A DNA stretch of 64,000 nt from MedAcidi-G1 sp002713545 (GCA_964013895.1 CAXGYF010000001.1:177379-241378); one strand, 5' to 3'; shown: positions 1-9,111, counted from the stretch's first letter. A program made the numbers and translations. The notes: a model not told the origin generated them from the letters alone.

Positions 1-476
1 TTTTCATCGTGACCGGATGTTGCTTTAGTTGAAGGTGTAAACAATGGTTGCTGAAATTGTTCAGATTCTCTTAAACCTGAATCAACTTTTTCCCCGTGCA
101 CGGTTCCGTTTTCTTTATATTCTTTCCACGCTGAACCTGTGATAAAACCTCTTACTATGCATTCAACTGGGAGCATCTCGGCGCGTTTACAAATCATTGT
201 TCTCCCCATCAAAAACTCTCTACTTTCTGAATTAATTTCTTCACCTGCATCAACGGGATCTACAGATATCAAATGATTTGGAACCAAATCATTCAATTTT
301 TCCAACCAATAATCAGTCATTGCGGTTAGAACACGGCCTTTTTCAGGAATTGTTTCATTTAAAACAACATCAAAAGCTGATAATCGATCAGAGGTGACCA
401 TAAGTAGTTTCTGAGAATCAATTTCATAAATATCTCTAACTTTTCCCGAATGCAAGTGAGGCAAATTGATACTCAA
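1..476 (-). CDS. purC: Phosphoribosylaminoimidazole-succinocarboxamide synthase (SAICAR synthetase), C-terminus outside window
   Basis: Joins aspartate to CAIR with ATP to make SAICAR, the step before PurB in purine synthesis. About 158 residues are visible; the rest runs off the left edge. The N-terminus carries the family's GKVRDIY nucleotide-binding turn near residue 11, then SDRLSAFDVV, and further on GFITGSAWKEY, all typical of PurC. The start is a TTG at 476, chosen because a good AGGAG lies 8 bases upstream and translation from it begins directly with the family's opening segment. It is the last visible gene of the leftward purA-purD-purE-purB-purC series and begins 15 bases after purB ends. 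Confidence 0.93.
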   Translation of the reverse strand, partial: MSINLPHLHSGKVRDIYEIDSQKLLMVTSDRLSAFDVVLNETIPEKGRVLTAMTDYWLEKLNDLVPNHLISVDPVDAGEEINSESREFLMGRTMICKRAEMLPVECIVRGFITGSAWKEYKENGTVHGEKVDSGLRESEQFQQPLFTPSTKATSGHDE

Positions 477-491
477 AAGACGTCTCCTTTT

Positions 492-1910
492 TTAAATAAT
501 AGATTCTGGTTTATATGAAGCAGCAAGAGGTCTGTGTGTAACTATGTCAGCAATTTTTTCTATTACTAGCTGAACCTGATTTAAAGCATTACCAATCAGG
601 ACTGTCCTTTGGTTAAATAATTGATTCATTTCTTCTTCATTTAAGGGAAAACGGTTATCTAAATCAAGAAGTTCAACCAAACTAGGGCCATCCAAATTTT
701 CACGCCTAGACATCGAAGACGTCCGAGCGTGTTCACTTATAATTTCATGGGCAGTTTCTCTACCGATTCCTTTTTGTACCGCTGCCACTAAAAGCCTTGT
801 TGTTGAAAGATACGGGAGTTCTTCCGACAACTCTTTCTCAATAACCGCTGGGAATGAACCGAATTCATCAAGCACAGTTAAAAAAGACTGAAATAATCCG
901 TCGATTGCAAAAAATGAATCTGGTAAAGCCACCCTTCTAACCACAGAACAACTCACGTCTCCTTCGTTCCATTGATCCCCGACTAAACCTCCCACCATCG
1001 ATAGATAACCCTTTAGCACTAATGAAAGACCATTAATTCTTTCAGAGGTTCTGGTATTTGTTTTGTGGGGCATAGCTGAGGAACCAACTTGTCCTTGTTG
1101 AAAACCTTCAGAAACTAAATTATTTCCAGCCATTAGTCTGACTGTTTTTGAAAAATTTGAAGGCGCACTTGAGATATGAACAAGTGCAGAAACAACTTCA
1201 AAATCCATTGATCTGGGATAAACCTGACCGACAGAGTCTAAAACTTCATCAAATCCTAAAATTTCTGCCACACGGTTTTCAATCAAACTTACTTTTTCAT
1301 TATCCCCATCAAATAAATCCAAAAGATCTTGTTGAGTACCGACTGGACCTTTCAAACCACGAAGTGGAAGATTAATTAATAAGAAATTTGCTTTATGATA
1401 AGCGTTTATAAGTTCCTCGGCCGTATTCGCAAAACGTTTACCAAGAGTCGTTGGCTGTGCCGCAACATTATGGGTTCTACCAGTCAACATGAGCGAAGAA
1501 TTTTCAGCGGCGAGACGACCTAATCTGCTTAATGAAGCAACAACTAAATCAAGAACTAAATCCAAACTTTTCTTAATTTGTAATTGTTCAACATTTTCGG
1601 TCAAATCTCTAGAGGTCATTCCCTTATGCGCATGTTGGTGCCCAGCTAACTCAGAAAATTCCTCTAATCTAGCCTTAACATCATGGCGGGTAATTTTTTC
1701 ACGTTCACGAATTGAATTTAAATCAACGGAACTAATGACTGATTCATAATCTTCAATTACTTGATCTTCAATTTCGATACCAAGTTCTTTTTGGGCTTTT
1801 AATACTGCTACCCATAGCTCTCGTTCAAGAATTATCCGAGATTCAGCCGACCAAATTTCAACCATTTGCTGGCTGGCGTAGCGGCTAGCGAGAACATTTT
1901 CCACAATCAA
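492..1910 (-). CDS. purB: Adenylosuccinate lyase
   Basis: Cleaves SAICAR to AICAR and adenylosuccinate to AMP, releasing fumarate, so it serves both the main purine pathway and the AMP branch. The 472-residue length is normal. The fumarase/aspartase superfamily signature is visible as GSSAMPHKTN at residues 276-285, with the flexible-loop serines 277-278; a second conserved region, TSRDLTEN, lies near residue 99 and the TGRTHNVAAQPTT histidine segment near 143. The usual asparagine-proline after the signature lysine is Asn-Thr here, a mild deviation. It sits between purE (12 bases) and purC (15 bases), which indicates one transcript. Confidence 0.96.
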   Translation of the reverse strand: MIVENVLASRYASQQMVEIWSAESRIILERELWVAVLKAQKELGIEIEDQVIEDYESVISSVDLNSIREREKITRHDVKARLEEFSELAGHQHAHKGMTSRDLTENVEQLQIKKSLDLVLDLVVASLSRLGRLAAENSSLMLTGRTHNVAAQPTTLGKRFANTAEELINAYHKANFLLINLPLRGLKGPVGTQQDLLDLFDGDNEKVSLIENRVAEILGFDEVLDSVGQVYPRSMDFEVVSALVHISSAPSNFSKTVRLMAGNNLVSEGFQQGQVGSSAMPHKTNTRTSERINGLSLVLKGYLSMVGGLVGDQWNEGDVSCSVVRRVALPDSFFAIDGLFQSFLTVLDEFGSFPAVIEKELSEELPYLSTTRLLVAAVQKGIGRETAHEIISEHARTSSMSRRENLDGPSLVELLDLDNRFPLNEEEMNQLFNQRTVLIGNALNQVQLVIEKIADIVTHRPLAASYKPESII

Positions 1911-1922
1911 AACGAAGTCATT

Positions 1923-2378
1923 CTATCTTGCTGACATTTCTTCTCTGTGTGACTCAAGAAGTTTTACATATTTCGGTTCACTTAAGGCAAGCATTTGTAT
2001 AGCCAATAGCCCAGCATTCATAGCTCCGTCTATTGCCACAGTAGCTACAGGAATTCCCTTAGGCATCTGAACTGTAGCTAATAGGGAATCAAAACCCGAA
2101 ACTGCACTCCCTGATAATGGAACCCCAATTACAGGAAGAGTGGTATTTGCTGCAACTGCTCCGGCAAGATGCGCAGCCATCCCAGCTCCGCAAATAATTA
2201 CAGAAAAACCAACTTCAGCTGCTTGAGAAGCAAAATCCGCAACAGCCCCTGGAGTTCGATGCGCGGACATAACTCTCGTATCTACATCAATTCCAAATTT
2301 TTCTAATATTTCTGTAGCGGGTTTCATTCGATCCGAATCGCTTGGAGACCCCATCAGTACTGCAACTTTTTCTGTCAC
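1923..2378 (-). CDS. purE: N5-carboxyaminoimidazole ribonucleotide mutase
   Basis: Converts N5-CAIR to CAIR in purine synthesis. The protein is 151 residues, normal for class I PurE. It opens with MGSPSDSDRMKPA (phosphate-binding serine cluster), followed by SAHRTPGAV near residue 39 with the catalytic histidine, and IICGAGMAAHLAGAVAA near 61. Class I PurE needs PurK to make N5-CAIR; no purK is present in this window, so it must be elsewhere or the enzyme works as a class II CAIR synthase. Lies between purD and purB on the same strand. Confidence 0.95.
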   Translation of the reverse strand: MTEKVAVLMGSPSDSDRMKPATEILEKFGIDVDTRVMSAHRTPGAVADFASQAAEVGFSVIICGAGMAAHLAGAVAANTTLPVIGVPLSGSAVSGFDSLLATVQMPKGIPVATVAIDGAMNAGLLAIQMLALSEPKYVKLLESHREEMSAR

Positions 2379-2401
2379 TATTGTTCCTTTCTTTCGTATA
2401 T

Positions 2402-3631
2402 CTATTCATCTTTATATAAGTAAAAATTAGAAGCAATGTCTTCTCGTTTTTGCATTCCAGGCCACGAAATTTGTGAGACCGCTTTATAGGTAAGTTTTCT
2501 GGCTTTCTCAAGTGTTGGTCCCATACCAGTAACAGTTAAAACCCTTCCACCATCTGTTACTAAACCATCATTAGTCCTTTTAACACCCGAAAAGAAAATA
2601 TCTATTCCTTTCATTTTCATGGCTTGAGATAAACCATCTATAAAATAGCCACCTCTTGATTTTTCTGGATACAACTCTGAAGCGCATACGACAGATACGG
2701 CCGCCTCATTTGAAAAAACTGGATCTGAATTAATGGAACCAGATGCTGCACCGGCAAGTAGCTCAACTAAATCTGTTTTTAATCTAGGGATAACTACTTG
2801 AGTTTCAGGATCACCAAACCTTGCATTATATTCAAGAACTTTCGGCCCATCAGGTGTAAGCATCAAACCACAATATAAAACCCCTCGGTAATCAATTCCC
2901 TTTCGCTTTAATATCTCCAAAGTTGGAAACACAGCAAAATTCATGATTTTTTCGACCATGCTTTCTTCAAAAAAAGGAACTGGTGAGTAAGCACCCATTC
3001 CTCCAGTATTTGGGCCTTTATCTAGATCTTTAAGCCTCTTAAAATCCTGTGCAGGTGCTAAAGGAACCGCAGTCTGACCATCACAAACCGCAAGTAATGA
3101 AATTTCTGGTCCAGTTAATCCTTCTTCAATGACAACTCTCTTACCAGCAGAACCAAAAGCTTTTCCGGATAAATACTCGGAAACGGCCTGTTTAGCTTCA
3201 GCTAGATCTGATGTAACTAGAACACCCTTGCCTGCTGCCAATCCATCTGTTTTAATCACATAAAGGTCAGATAGATTTTCCAAAAAATTCATTGCTGGTT
3301 CTTTTTCTGTGAACACTCCATGTCTAGCTGTGGGAACGCCTGCTTCTACTAGAATTTCTTTCATCCAACTTTTTGAACCCTCAATTTTTGCACCATCAGC
3401 ATTAGGGCCAAAAACAAGCTTTCCTCGTTTCCTTAATTGATCAGCTAACCCCTCCACTAAAGGCTGTTCGGGTCCTATAACAAATAAGTCAGCTTCTATT
3501 TCATTGACAGGTTGGGTAGTAGAAAAAGGTATACCCGCGTTTCCTGGAGCTACAACAACTTCGGCTGTTCGTGCAAGCACATGAGCCAGTGCGTGTTCTC
3601 TTCCACCGGACCCAACAACACAAACCTTCAT
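2402..3631 (-). CDS. purD: Phosphoribosylamine-glycine ligase (GAR synthetase)
   Basis: Ligates glycine to phosphoribosylamine with ATP, the second step of purine synthesis. The 409-residue protein starts with the Rossmann-like MKVCVVGSGGREHALA segment, followed by an ATP-grasp domain; KTDGLAAGKGV near residue 128, GPNTGGMGAYSP near 210 and the metal-binding EYNARFGDPETQ near 269 are all diagnostic. It is a stand-alone PurD, not fused to PurM or PurN. Ten bases separate it from upstream purA, consistent with co-transcription. Confidence 0.97.
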   Translation of the reverse strand: MKVCVVGSGGREHALAHVLARTAEVVVAPGNAGIPFSTTQPVNEIEADLFVIGPEQPLVEGLADQLRKRGKLVFGPNADGAKIEGSKSWMKEILVEAGVPTARHGVFTEKEPAMNFLENLSDLYVIKTDGLAAGKGVLVTSDLAEAKQAVSEYLSGKAFGSAGKRVVIEEGLTGPEISLLAVCDGQTAVPLAPAQDFKRLKDLDKGPNTGGMGAYSPVPFFEESMVEKIMNFAVFPTLEILKRKGIDYRGVLYCGLMLTPDGPKVLEYNARFGDPETQVVIPRLKTDLVELLAGAASGSINSDPVFSNEAAVSVVCASELYPEKSRGGYFIDGLSQAMKMKGIDIFFSGVKRTNDGLVTDGGRVLTVTGMGPTLEKARKLTYKAVSQISWPGMQKREDIASNFYLYKDE

Positions 3632-3640
3632 TTAACCTCG

Positions 3641-4921
3641 TTATTTCTGACGTCTGAAATATTGATGCCGTCCTGGGCCTACTCCAACTAAGTCAACCGG
3701 AATACGTAACGAGTTTTCTATAAAATTCAAATAGTTTTCAGCTTCTTCTGGAAGGTCCGACCTATTTTTAATCTCTGATAAATCACATTTCCAGCCTTTA
3801 AATTCCTCATATATAGGAACTGCCTGGTTCTGTACGGACTGGTTATGCGGTAACCAATCGTATCTCTGACCCTCAAACTCATAAGCAACACAAATTTTTA
3901 TTGAATCTAAATCATCTAAAACATCTAGTTTCGTAATTGCAAGCTCAGTTAAAGAATTAACACGACAGGCGTAGCGAAGCATTACCAGATCTAGCCAACC
4001 TACGCGACGCCTACGTCCTGTATTAGTTCCGTATTCATGACCCACATCAATTAGATGTTCACCAACTTCATCAAATAATTCAGCTGTAAAAGGGCCAGCT
4101 CCAACTCGTGTTGTGTAGGCCTTAGTTATCCCTATTATTCGATCAATGTCAAGTGGACCTACGCCAGATCCAGTGCAAGCTCCTCCCGCAACTGGATTGG
4201 AAGAAGTCACAAAAGGATAAGTTCCGTAATCTAAATCAAGAAAAGTCGCTTGGGCTCCTTCAAGCAATATACGTTTTTTTGCACTTAAGTCTTCGTGAAC
4301 CAAATGAACCGTGTCTGCTATGTGTGGCACTATGCGTGGTGCATAATCATCTAAATACGTTTTAGAAATTGCAACAGGATCCATTGGAGAATAGTTAAAG
4401 ACTTTAGTTAAAACGTTATTAATGTATTCCATCGTTGCTTCTAACTTTTGCGTAAAAATATCACGATCAAGAAGATCTTGGACTCGGAGACCTATGCGCA
4501 AAGCTTTATCTGCGTAAGCGGGGCCGATACCACGTTTGGTTGTTCCTATTTTTTCATCGCCAAGATTACTTTCGTAAAGTGCATCTAGTTCCTGGTGATA
4601 GGGAAGAATCAGGTGAGAATTTCCACTTATACGCAAGTTTTTTGTGCTTACTCCACGTGATTCAAGATTATCCATTTCTTCAATTAGAACACCTGGATCG
4701 ACTACAACTCCATTGCCTATTATTGGAGTTACGTGTTCTGACAAAATTCCACTAGGAATTAGCTGTAAAGCAAAAGTTTCTCCATTCACTACCAAAGTAT
4801 GGCCGGCATTATGACCGCCTTGGTAACGAACAACCATCGAAACGTCCTGAGCAACTAGGTCAGTGAATTTACCTTTACCTTCATCGCCCCACTGTGTTCC
4901 TACAACCACTGTTGCAGGCAT
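3641..4921 (-). CDS. purA: Adenylosuccinate synthetase
   Basis: Uses GTP to join IMP and aspartate into adenylosuccinate, the first committed step to AMP. It is 426 residues, as usual. The GTP-binding loop GTQWGDEGKGK is at residues 8-18 and contains the catalytic aspartate; GHNAGHTLV lies near residue 37, and the IMP loop GTTKRGIGPAYADK near 126. A GGGAGG ribosome binding site precedes the ATG. It is the first gene of the leftward purine operon; the 252-base gap upstream separates it from hspR and holds an inverted pair of DnaA-box-like sites. Confidence 0.97.
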   Translation of the reverse strand: MPATVVVGTQWGDEGKGKFTDLVAQDVSMVVRYQGGHNAGHTLVVNGETFALQLIPSGILSEHVTPIIGNGVVVDPGVLIEEMDNLESRGVSTKNLRISGNSHLILPYHQELDALYESNLGDEKIGTTKRGIGPAYADKALRIGLRVQDLLDRDIFTQKLEATMEYINNVLTKVFNYSPMDPVAISKTYLDDYAPRIVPHIADTVHLVHEDLSAKKRILLEGAQATFLDLDYGTYPFVTSSNPVAGGACTGSGVGPLDIDRIIGITKAYTTRVGAGPFTAELFDEVGEHLIDVGHEYGTNTGRRRRVGWLDLVMLRYACRVNSLTELAITKLDVLDDLDSIKICVAYEFEGQRYDWLPHNQSVQNQAVPIYEEFKGWKCDLSEIKNRSDLPEEAENYLNFIENSLRIPVDLVGVGPGRHQYFRRQK

Positions 4922-5047
4922 ATAGACCTCCCGGATAGAGATAATTACTTGCTGATCTTACCTTTATTCTCCTGCTTTTTTTTAGCATTTTTTAAGTGTG
5001 AGAAAATATTTACTATTAGAAGTTTAGTCACTTCAACTAAAGATTTT

Positions 5048-5072
5048 CTTTTCCACATGCCTTGTGGAAAAG
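5048..5072. promoter_or_regulatory. Perfect 10-bp inverted repeat made of two DnaA-box-like sites
   Basis: CTTTTCCACA at 5048-5057 and TGTGGAAAAG at 5063-5072 are exact reverse complements around a 5-base spacer. Each arm contains TTTTCCACA, which fits the TTWTNCACA DnaA-box consensus. It lies in the 252-base gap between hspR and purA, both leftward. No T-run follows on either strand, so a simple intrinsic terminator is less likely than a protein-binding site. DnaA binding and effect on purA are inference. Confidence 0.5.
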
Positions 5073-5173
5073 TCGTTAATACCCTTTCAGACAAAGGGGC
5101 TAATTGTGGAATGAAACCTGTTTGTAACCTTTTTGTTATGAAATGTTTTCAAGTTTTTTTATAAAACTGCAGG

Positions 5174-5584
5174 TCAAGGCCTTTTCTGTTGCCTAAGTAA
5201 AGTAACACTTTGTTTTATCGGTACTAGATCCCTGCGATACTGCCGATGCACTTCAGTCACTGCATCGGCGATTTGACTTTTTGCCAGTTCAAGTTCTCGA
5301 TTCAAACGAATTACTTCAGCTTCAAGTTCTAAAATACGTTTTACACCCTGAAGATTTAGTCCCTCAGCAGTTAAATCTGCAATCCGTCTAAGAAGTCTTA
5401 TATCAGTGTCGCTGTACCGGCGATTTCCTCCAGCTGTTCGAGCTGGGTCAAGTAGTCCTCGACTTTCATAAATACGAAGGGTCTGGGGGTGCATTCCAGA
5501 TAATTCTGCTGCAACTGAAATTACATAAACTGCTTGATCAGGTTGTGGTCTTTCCATATCAATTTTCCCCTGTCTGAGTGGCAA
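5174..5584 (-). CDS. hspR: HspR-type MerR-family heat-shock repressor
   Basis: Represses the dnaK operon in actinobacteria, with DnaK as co-repressor. The sequence shows the MerR helix-turn-helix: YVISVAAELSGMHPQTLRIYE followed by GLLDPARTAGGNRRYS, then RLLRRIADLTAEGLNLQGVKRIL, then a coiled-coil-like tail (residues about 90-125). It is the distal gene of dnaK-grpE-dnaJ-hspR, the standard actinobacterial order. Two starts are plausible: TTG at 5584 behind GAGGTGAG, or ATG at 5557 behind GGGG about 9 bases upstream, which would give 127 residues. I see no clear HspR operator (CTTGAGT inverted repeat) upstream of dnaK. Confidence 0.9.
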   Translation of the reverse strand: MPLRQGKIDMERPQPDQAVYVISVAAELSGMHPQTLRIYESRGLLDPARTAGGNRRYSDTDIRLLRRIADLTAEGLNLQGVKRILELEAEVIRLNRELELAKSQIADAVTEVHRQYRRDLVPIKQSVTLLRQQKRP

Positions 5585-5625
5585 AACTCACCTCACTAAT
5601 GACCTTAGCTTTATTAATCAACGCG

Positions 5626-6513
5626 TTAATCCTTGGGCGTTTTTTTAGACATGACATCAGCTAACTCCTCAATAAGTAAAACTTCTTCATCACTCATTTG
5701 TGTTGGAATTTCAACTTCAACCGTTACCAAAAGGTCACCAACTCCTCTTGGAGTAGCAACCCCGCCTCCTTTTACACGAAATGTTCTTCCATTTGGTGTC
5801 CCAGAAGGAATACGCAACGTCACTTTAGTACCTTCCAATGTGTCGACTTTTACCTCAGACCCAAGTACAAGCTCAGGAAAAGTAACAGCGGTAACCACAG
5901 TCAAATTTTTACCTTCTCGACCAAAAAGATGGTGTGGTTCTACCCGCACAATCACAAATAAATCCCCAGCCCCCGCAGGCCCAGATTGACCTTTACCTTT
6001 TACTCGGACTCTTTGACCATTCTCGACACCAGGTGGGATTTTAACTTTTACAGATGCAGATTCTTTCCCTTTTTGATTTCCTAACGTCAAAGTAGTGGTA
6101 ACACCCTTTACTGCATCTAAAAATGAAAGATGAAGAGTGGCTTCTATATCTGGACCTCTTTGATTCCCCCTGCTTGGTTGATTCCCGAAGAAATTTCCAA
6201 AAATATCACTTATATCAAAAGGTATTCCGCCTGTATCAAACCCATTAGAGCTTGAATTAAAACCAGATCCAAGTGGACCTAAGCGGCGGAACTCATCATA
6301 TTCAGAACGTTTTTTTTCATCTCCAATGACGTCATAAGCAGCAGAAATTTCCTTAAATTTGGTTTCAGCTTGTTGATCATCAGGGTTTGCATCCGGATGA
6401 AGTTTGCGTGCAAGTTTTCTATAGCTTTTAGTAATTTCCTTAGCTGAAGAACTCTCTGAGACGCCAAGAGTTTGATAGAAATCTTTTTCTAGCCAATCTT
6501 TCTGAGCAATCAC
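5626..6513 (-). CDS. dnaJ: DnaJ-like co-chaperone lacking the zinc finger (class B J protein)
   Basis: Stimulates DnaK ATPase and delivers clients. J domain at residues 10-75 with the catalytic HPD at 39-41; a glycine/phenylalanine-rich stretch follows (about 78-118), then the two C-terminal beta domains (about 120-275) with the GRTFRVKGGGV segment. At 295 residues it is much shorter than canonical DnaJ (about 370-390): the four CxxCxGxG repeats are absent, and the protein has no cysteine at all. It therefore resembles CbpA/class B J proteins although it occupies the DnaJ position in the dnaK operon. Gap to grpE is 19 bases. Confidence 0.92.
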   Translation of the reverse strand: MIAQKDWLEKDFYQTLGVSESSSAKEITKSYRKLARKLHPDANPDDQQAETKFKEISAAYDVIGDEKKRSEYDEFRRLGPLGSGFNSSSNGFDTGGIPFDISDIFGNFFGNQPSRGNQRGPDIEATLHLSFLDAVKGVTTTLTLGNQKGKESASVKVKIPPGVENGQRVRVKGKGQSGPAGAGDLFVIVRVEPHHLFGREGKNLTVVTAVTFPELVLGSEVKVDTLEGTKVTLRIPSGTPNGRTFRVKGGGVATPRGVGDLLVTVEVEIPTQMSDEEVLLIEELADVMSKKTPKD

Positions 6514-6532
6514 TTAGTATCTCACAAATCTA

Positions 6533-7123
6533 TTAACCGCGTACTTTAACCATTGCAGGTCTAAGTATTTTGCCTTCCCAAAAGTATCCCTGTCTTAACA
6601 CTTCGCTTACTAATTGTTCATCTTCATCTTCATTACCAGGTTCATGTGAAACGGCTTCATGTATAGATGGATCAAATTTTTCCGAAACTGTACCAACAAG
6701 CTTTAAACCCTCATTTTCTAAAGAATCTATTAACGCTTTCCTAATCGCTGCCACGTCTTCAGCTCCATGTAAAACCGCTGCATCACACGCATCGAGAACA
6801 GGCAGAAGTTTTTCAACTATTTCTCCACGTGCGAAAGTACGTGTTTCAGTTATTCTTTTCTTTGTTTGCTTTTGATAATTATCAAATTCAGCCTTAACGC
6901 TCTGCAAAAGGTTTAAAAATTCATCGCGTTCCGCCAAAATTTCATCGATCGACATTTCATTCCAAGCATCAGAACTACTATTTTCTTCCGTGCTTTCAAT
7001 GGGTTTAATTGAATCTTCTGTCTCTTCGCTATATTCGCGCTCTGAACTTTCTTGTGACGTTTCTTCCTCAAGTTCAGACGAAAGACCGTTATCTTTTTGT
7101 TCTTCCGGATTTATTAAATTCAC
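6533..7123 (-). CDS. grpE: GrpE nucleotide-exchange factor
   Basis: Releases ADP from DnaK. The first 55 residues are very acidic and serine-rich (probably disordered), followed by a long helix (about 58-100, LAERDEFLNLLQSVKAEFDNYQKQTKKR) and the C-terminal beta domain ending in EVLRQGYFWEGKILRPAMVKV, the family hallmark. At 196 residues length is normal. Its ATG overlaps the dnaK stop by 4 bases, so translation is probably coupled. Second gene of the dnaK-grpE-dnaJ-hspR operon. Confidence 0.95.
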   Translation of the reverse strand: MNLINPEEQKDNGLSSELEEETSQESSEREYSEETEDSIKPIESTEENSSSDAWNEMSIDEILAERDEFLNLLQSVKAEFDNYQKQTKKRITETRTFARGEIVEKLLPVLDACDAAVLHGAEDVAAIRKALIDSLENEGLKLVGTVSEKFDPSIHEAVSHEPGNEDEDEQLVSEVLRQGYFWEGKILRPAMVKVRG

Positions 7124-8940
7124 TGTTCTTCAACAATTTCGGCGTCAACTACATCATCATTATCCGAACTCTGGGATTCTGAACTTTCTTGAGAAGCAGA
7201 CTCATAAATTCTTTGTCCAAATTCTTGACTGGCTGCCATTAAAGCTTCAGTAGCATTTTTTATTGATTCAATATCATCACTGTCTAACAATGTTTTTAGT
7301 TCACTTAGTTTTTCCTCTACAGTAACTTTTTCTTCTTCTGAAATGTTTTCTGCCTGATCTGTAAGCATCTTTTCAGTTTGATAAACAAGATTGTCTGCAT
7401 TGTTTCTAATTTCAGCCTCTTCCCGACGAGACTTGTCTTCTTCAGCATGCGTTTCAGCATCCTGAACCATCTGATCTATCACATCTTTATCCAAAGCTGA
7501 TTGACCGGTAATTGTCATCGATTGTTCATTATTTGTGGCTTTGTCTTTTGCTGAAACATGAACGATTCCATTTGCATCGATATCAAAAGTTACTTCTATT
7601 TGAGGCATGCCACGCGGCGCAGGAGGCAGATCAACTAGTTGAAACTTGCCTAAAGTTTTATTGAATTGAGACATTTCTCTTTCGCCTTGTAAAACATGGA
7701 TTTCGACCGATGGTTGACTATCCTCGGCAGTTGTAAAAATTTCAGATTTCTGTATCGGAATCGTTGTGTTGCGTTCGATGAGTTTTGTCATTACACCGCC
7801 CTTAGTTTCTATCCCCAAGGACAATGGTGTTACATCAAGTAATAGAACATCTTTAACTTCACCTGCGAGAACCCCTGCTTGAACCGCCGCACCAACCGCT
7901 ACTACTTCATCAGGATTGACATTCTTGCTTGGTTCCCTGCCAGAAATCTCTTTCACTAAATCGACTACTGCAGGCATACGAGTAGAGCCACCAACTAGTA
8001 CTACATGATCTATCTCACCCTTTCCTACATCAGCATCTTTAATCGCTTGTTCAAAAGGACCGCGACATTTTTTCAATAGTTCTGCGGTTAGCTCATGAAA
8101 TTTTGCACGCGTTAAGGAGTAATCCAAATGTAAAGGACCGCCATCTGTAGCGGTTATGAATGGAAGATTTATTTGAGTTTGCTGAACCTGTGACAATTCT
8201 ATCTTTGCTTTTTCAGCTGCTTCCTTAAGACGTTGTGTTGCCATTGGGTCAGCAGCCAGGTCAACACCATGATCGTTTTTAAAAGAAGTTACCAACCATT
8301 CGATGACTGCTTCGTCCCAATCATCTCCACCCAGACTTGTATCTCCATGCGTAGATTTAACTTCGAATACTTGTCCTTCTCCGTCAATCCCGACTTCAAG
8401 AATAGATACATCGAATGTTCCGCCTCCTAAATCAAAAACCAAAATTGTTTGATCGGAGTTTTCTTTGTCCAAACCATAAGCTAAGGCTGCAGATGTAGGT
8501 TCATTAATGATTCTTAAAACATCCAAACCAGCTACTTGTCCTGCCTCTTTAGTTGCGGTTCGTTGTGCATCATCAAAGTATGCAGGAACAGTAATAACTG
8601 CTTCAGTCACCGGAGTTCCAAGATACGCTTCTGCATCTCGCTTTAGTTTTTGGAGAGTTCTGGCGGAAATTTCTTGTGCTGTATAACCCTTATCATCTAT
8701 TTCTTTTTTCCATGTAGTACCCATGTGTCTTTTAACAGATCGAATAGTCCGATCTGGATTTGTAATTGCCTGTCTTTTAGCTACTTCACCTACAAGAACT
8801 TCTCCATCTACTGAAAAAGCAACAACAGAAGGGGTTGTACGTGAACCTTCAGCATTAGCAATTACTACCGGATCGCCGCCTTCGAGGACACTTACAACTG
8901 AATTAGTTGTTCCTAGATCGATTCCTACAGCTTTACCCAT
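7120..8940 (-). CDS. dnaK: Hsp70 chaperone DnaK
   Basis: ATP-driven chaperone for folding and stress protection. 606 residues, normal for actinobacteria. Nucleotide-binding domain opens with GIDLGTTNS (phosphate 1 loop, residues 6-14), VFDLGGGTFDVSILEV lies near 170 and VVLVGGSTRMPAV near 315; the linker DVLLLDVTPLSLGIE is near 363, then the substrate-binding domain and a helical lid with an acidic Ser/Glu-rich tail ending EIVEEQ. Strong AGGAG precedes the ATG. First gene of the operon, divergent from gpmA across 171 bases. Confidence 0.98.
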   Translation of the reverse strand: MGKAVGIDLGTTNSVVSVLEGGDPVVIANAEGSRTTPSVVAFSVDGEVLVGEVAKRQAITNPDRTIRSVKRHMGTTWKKEIDDKGYTAQEISARTLQKLKRDAEAYLGTPVTEAVITVPAYFDDAQRTATKEAGQVAGLDVLRIINEPTSAALAYGLDKENSDQTILVFDLGGGTFDVSILEVGIDGEGQVFEVKSTHGDTSLGGDDWDEAVIEWLVTSFKNDHGVDLAADPMATQRLKEAAEKAKIELSQVQQTQINLPFITATDGGPLHLDYSLTRAKFHELTAELLKKCRGPFEQAIKDADVGKGEIDHVVLVGGSTRMPAVVDLVKEISGREPSKNVNPDEVVAVGAAVQAGVLAGEVKDVLLLDVTPLSLGIETKGGVMTKLIERNTTIPIQKSEIFTTAEDSQPSVEIHVLQGEREMSQFNKTLGKFQLVDLPPAPRGMPQIEVTFDIDANGIVHVSAKDKATNNEQSMTITGQSALDKDVIDQMVQDAETHAEEDKSRREEAEIRNNADNLVYQTEKMLTDQAENISEEEKVTVEEKLSELKTLLDSDDIESIKNATEALMAASQEFGQRIYESASQESSESQSSDNDDVVDAEIVEEQ

Positions 8941-9111
8941 TTTTTTCTCCTGAATTTTTTGATTTTGTTAAAAATAAGCTCTTATCTTATATAATATATG
9001 TATTATTTTCTATGTCTGATCTACTATATAATCTTTAGTCGGGTATTAGCAACATTTTTATTATAGTTTTTAAGTATTGTGTAAAAAAGAGAAAAAATGG
9101 TGAATTTATAG
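8941..9111. promoter_or_regulatory. Divergent dnaK / gpmA promoter region
   Basis: A very AT-rich 171-base gap between two divergent genes. On the minus strand, TTGCTA then an 18-base spacer then TATAGT forms a reasonable sigma70-like promoter reading toward dnaK. On the plus strand, TATAAT at 9027-9032 is a good -10 for gpmA but lacks a good -35. Neither an HspR inverted repeat nor a CIRCE element was found. Assignments are by eye only. Confidence 0.4.

Noticed and set aside
4949..5164. 71-codon plus-strand open frame between purA and hspR
   Set aside because: No ribosome site, no family resemblance, and it runs through the inverted DnaA-box pair.
8941..9111. HspR or CIRCE operator in front of dnaK
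   Set aside because: No CTTGAGT-N7-ACTCAAG or TTAGCACTC-N9-GAGTGCTAA pattern found, so repression by HspR is supported only by synteny.
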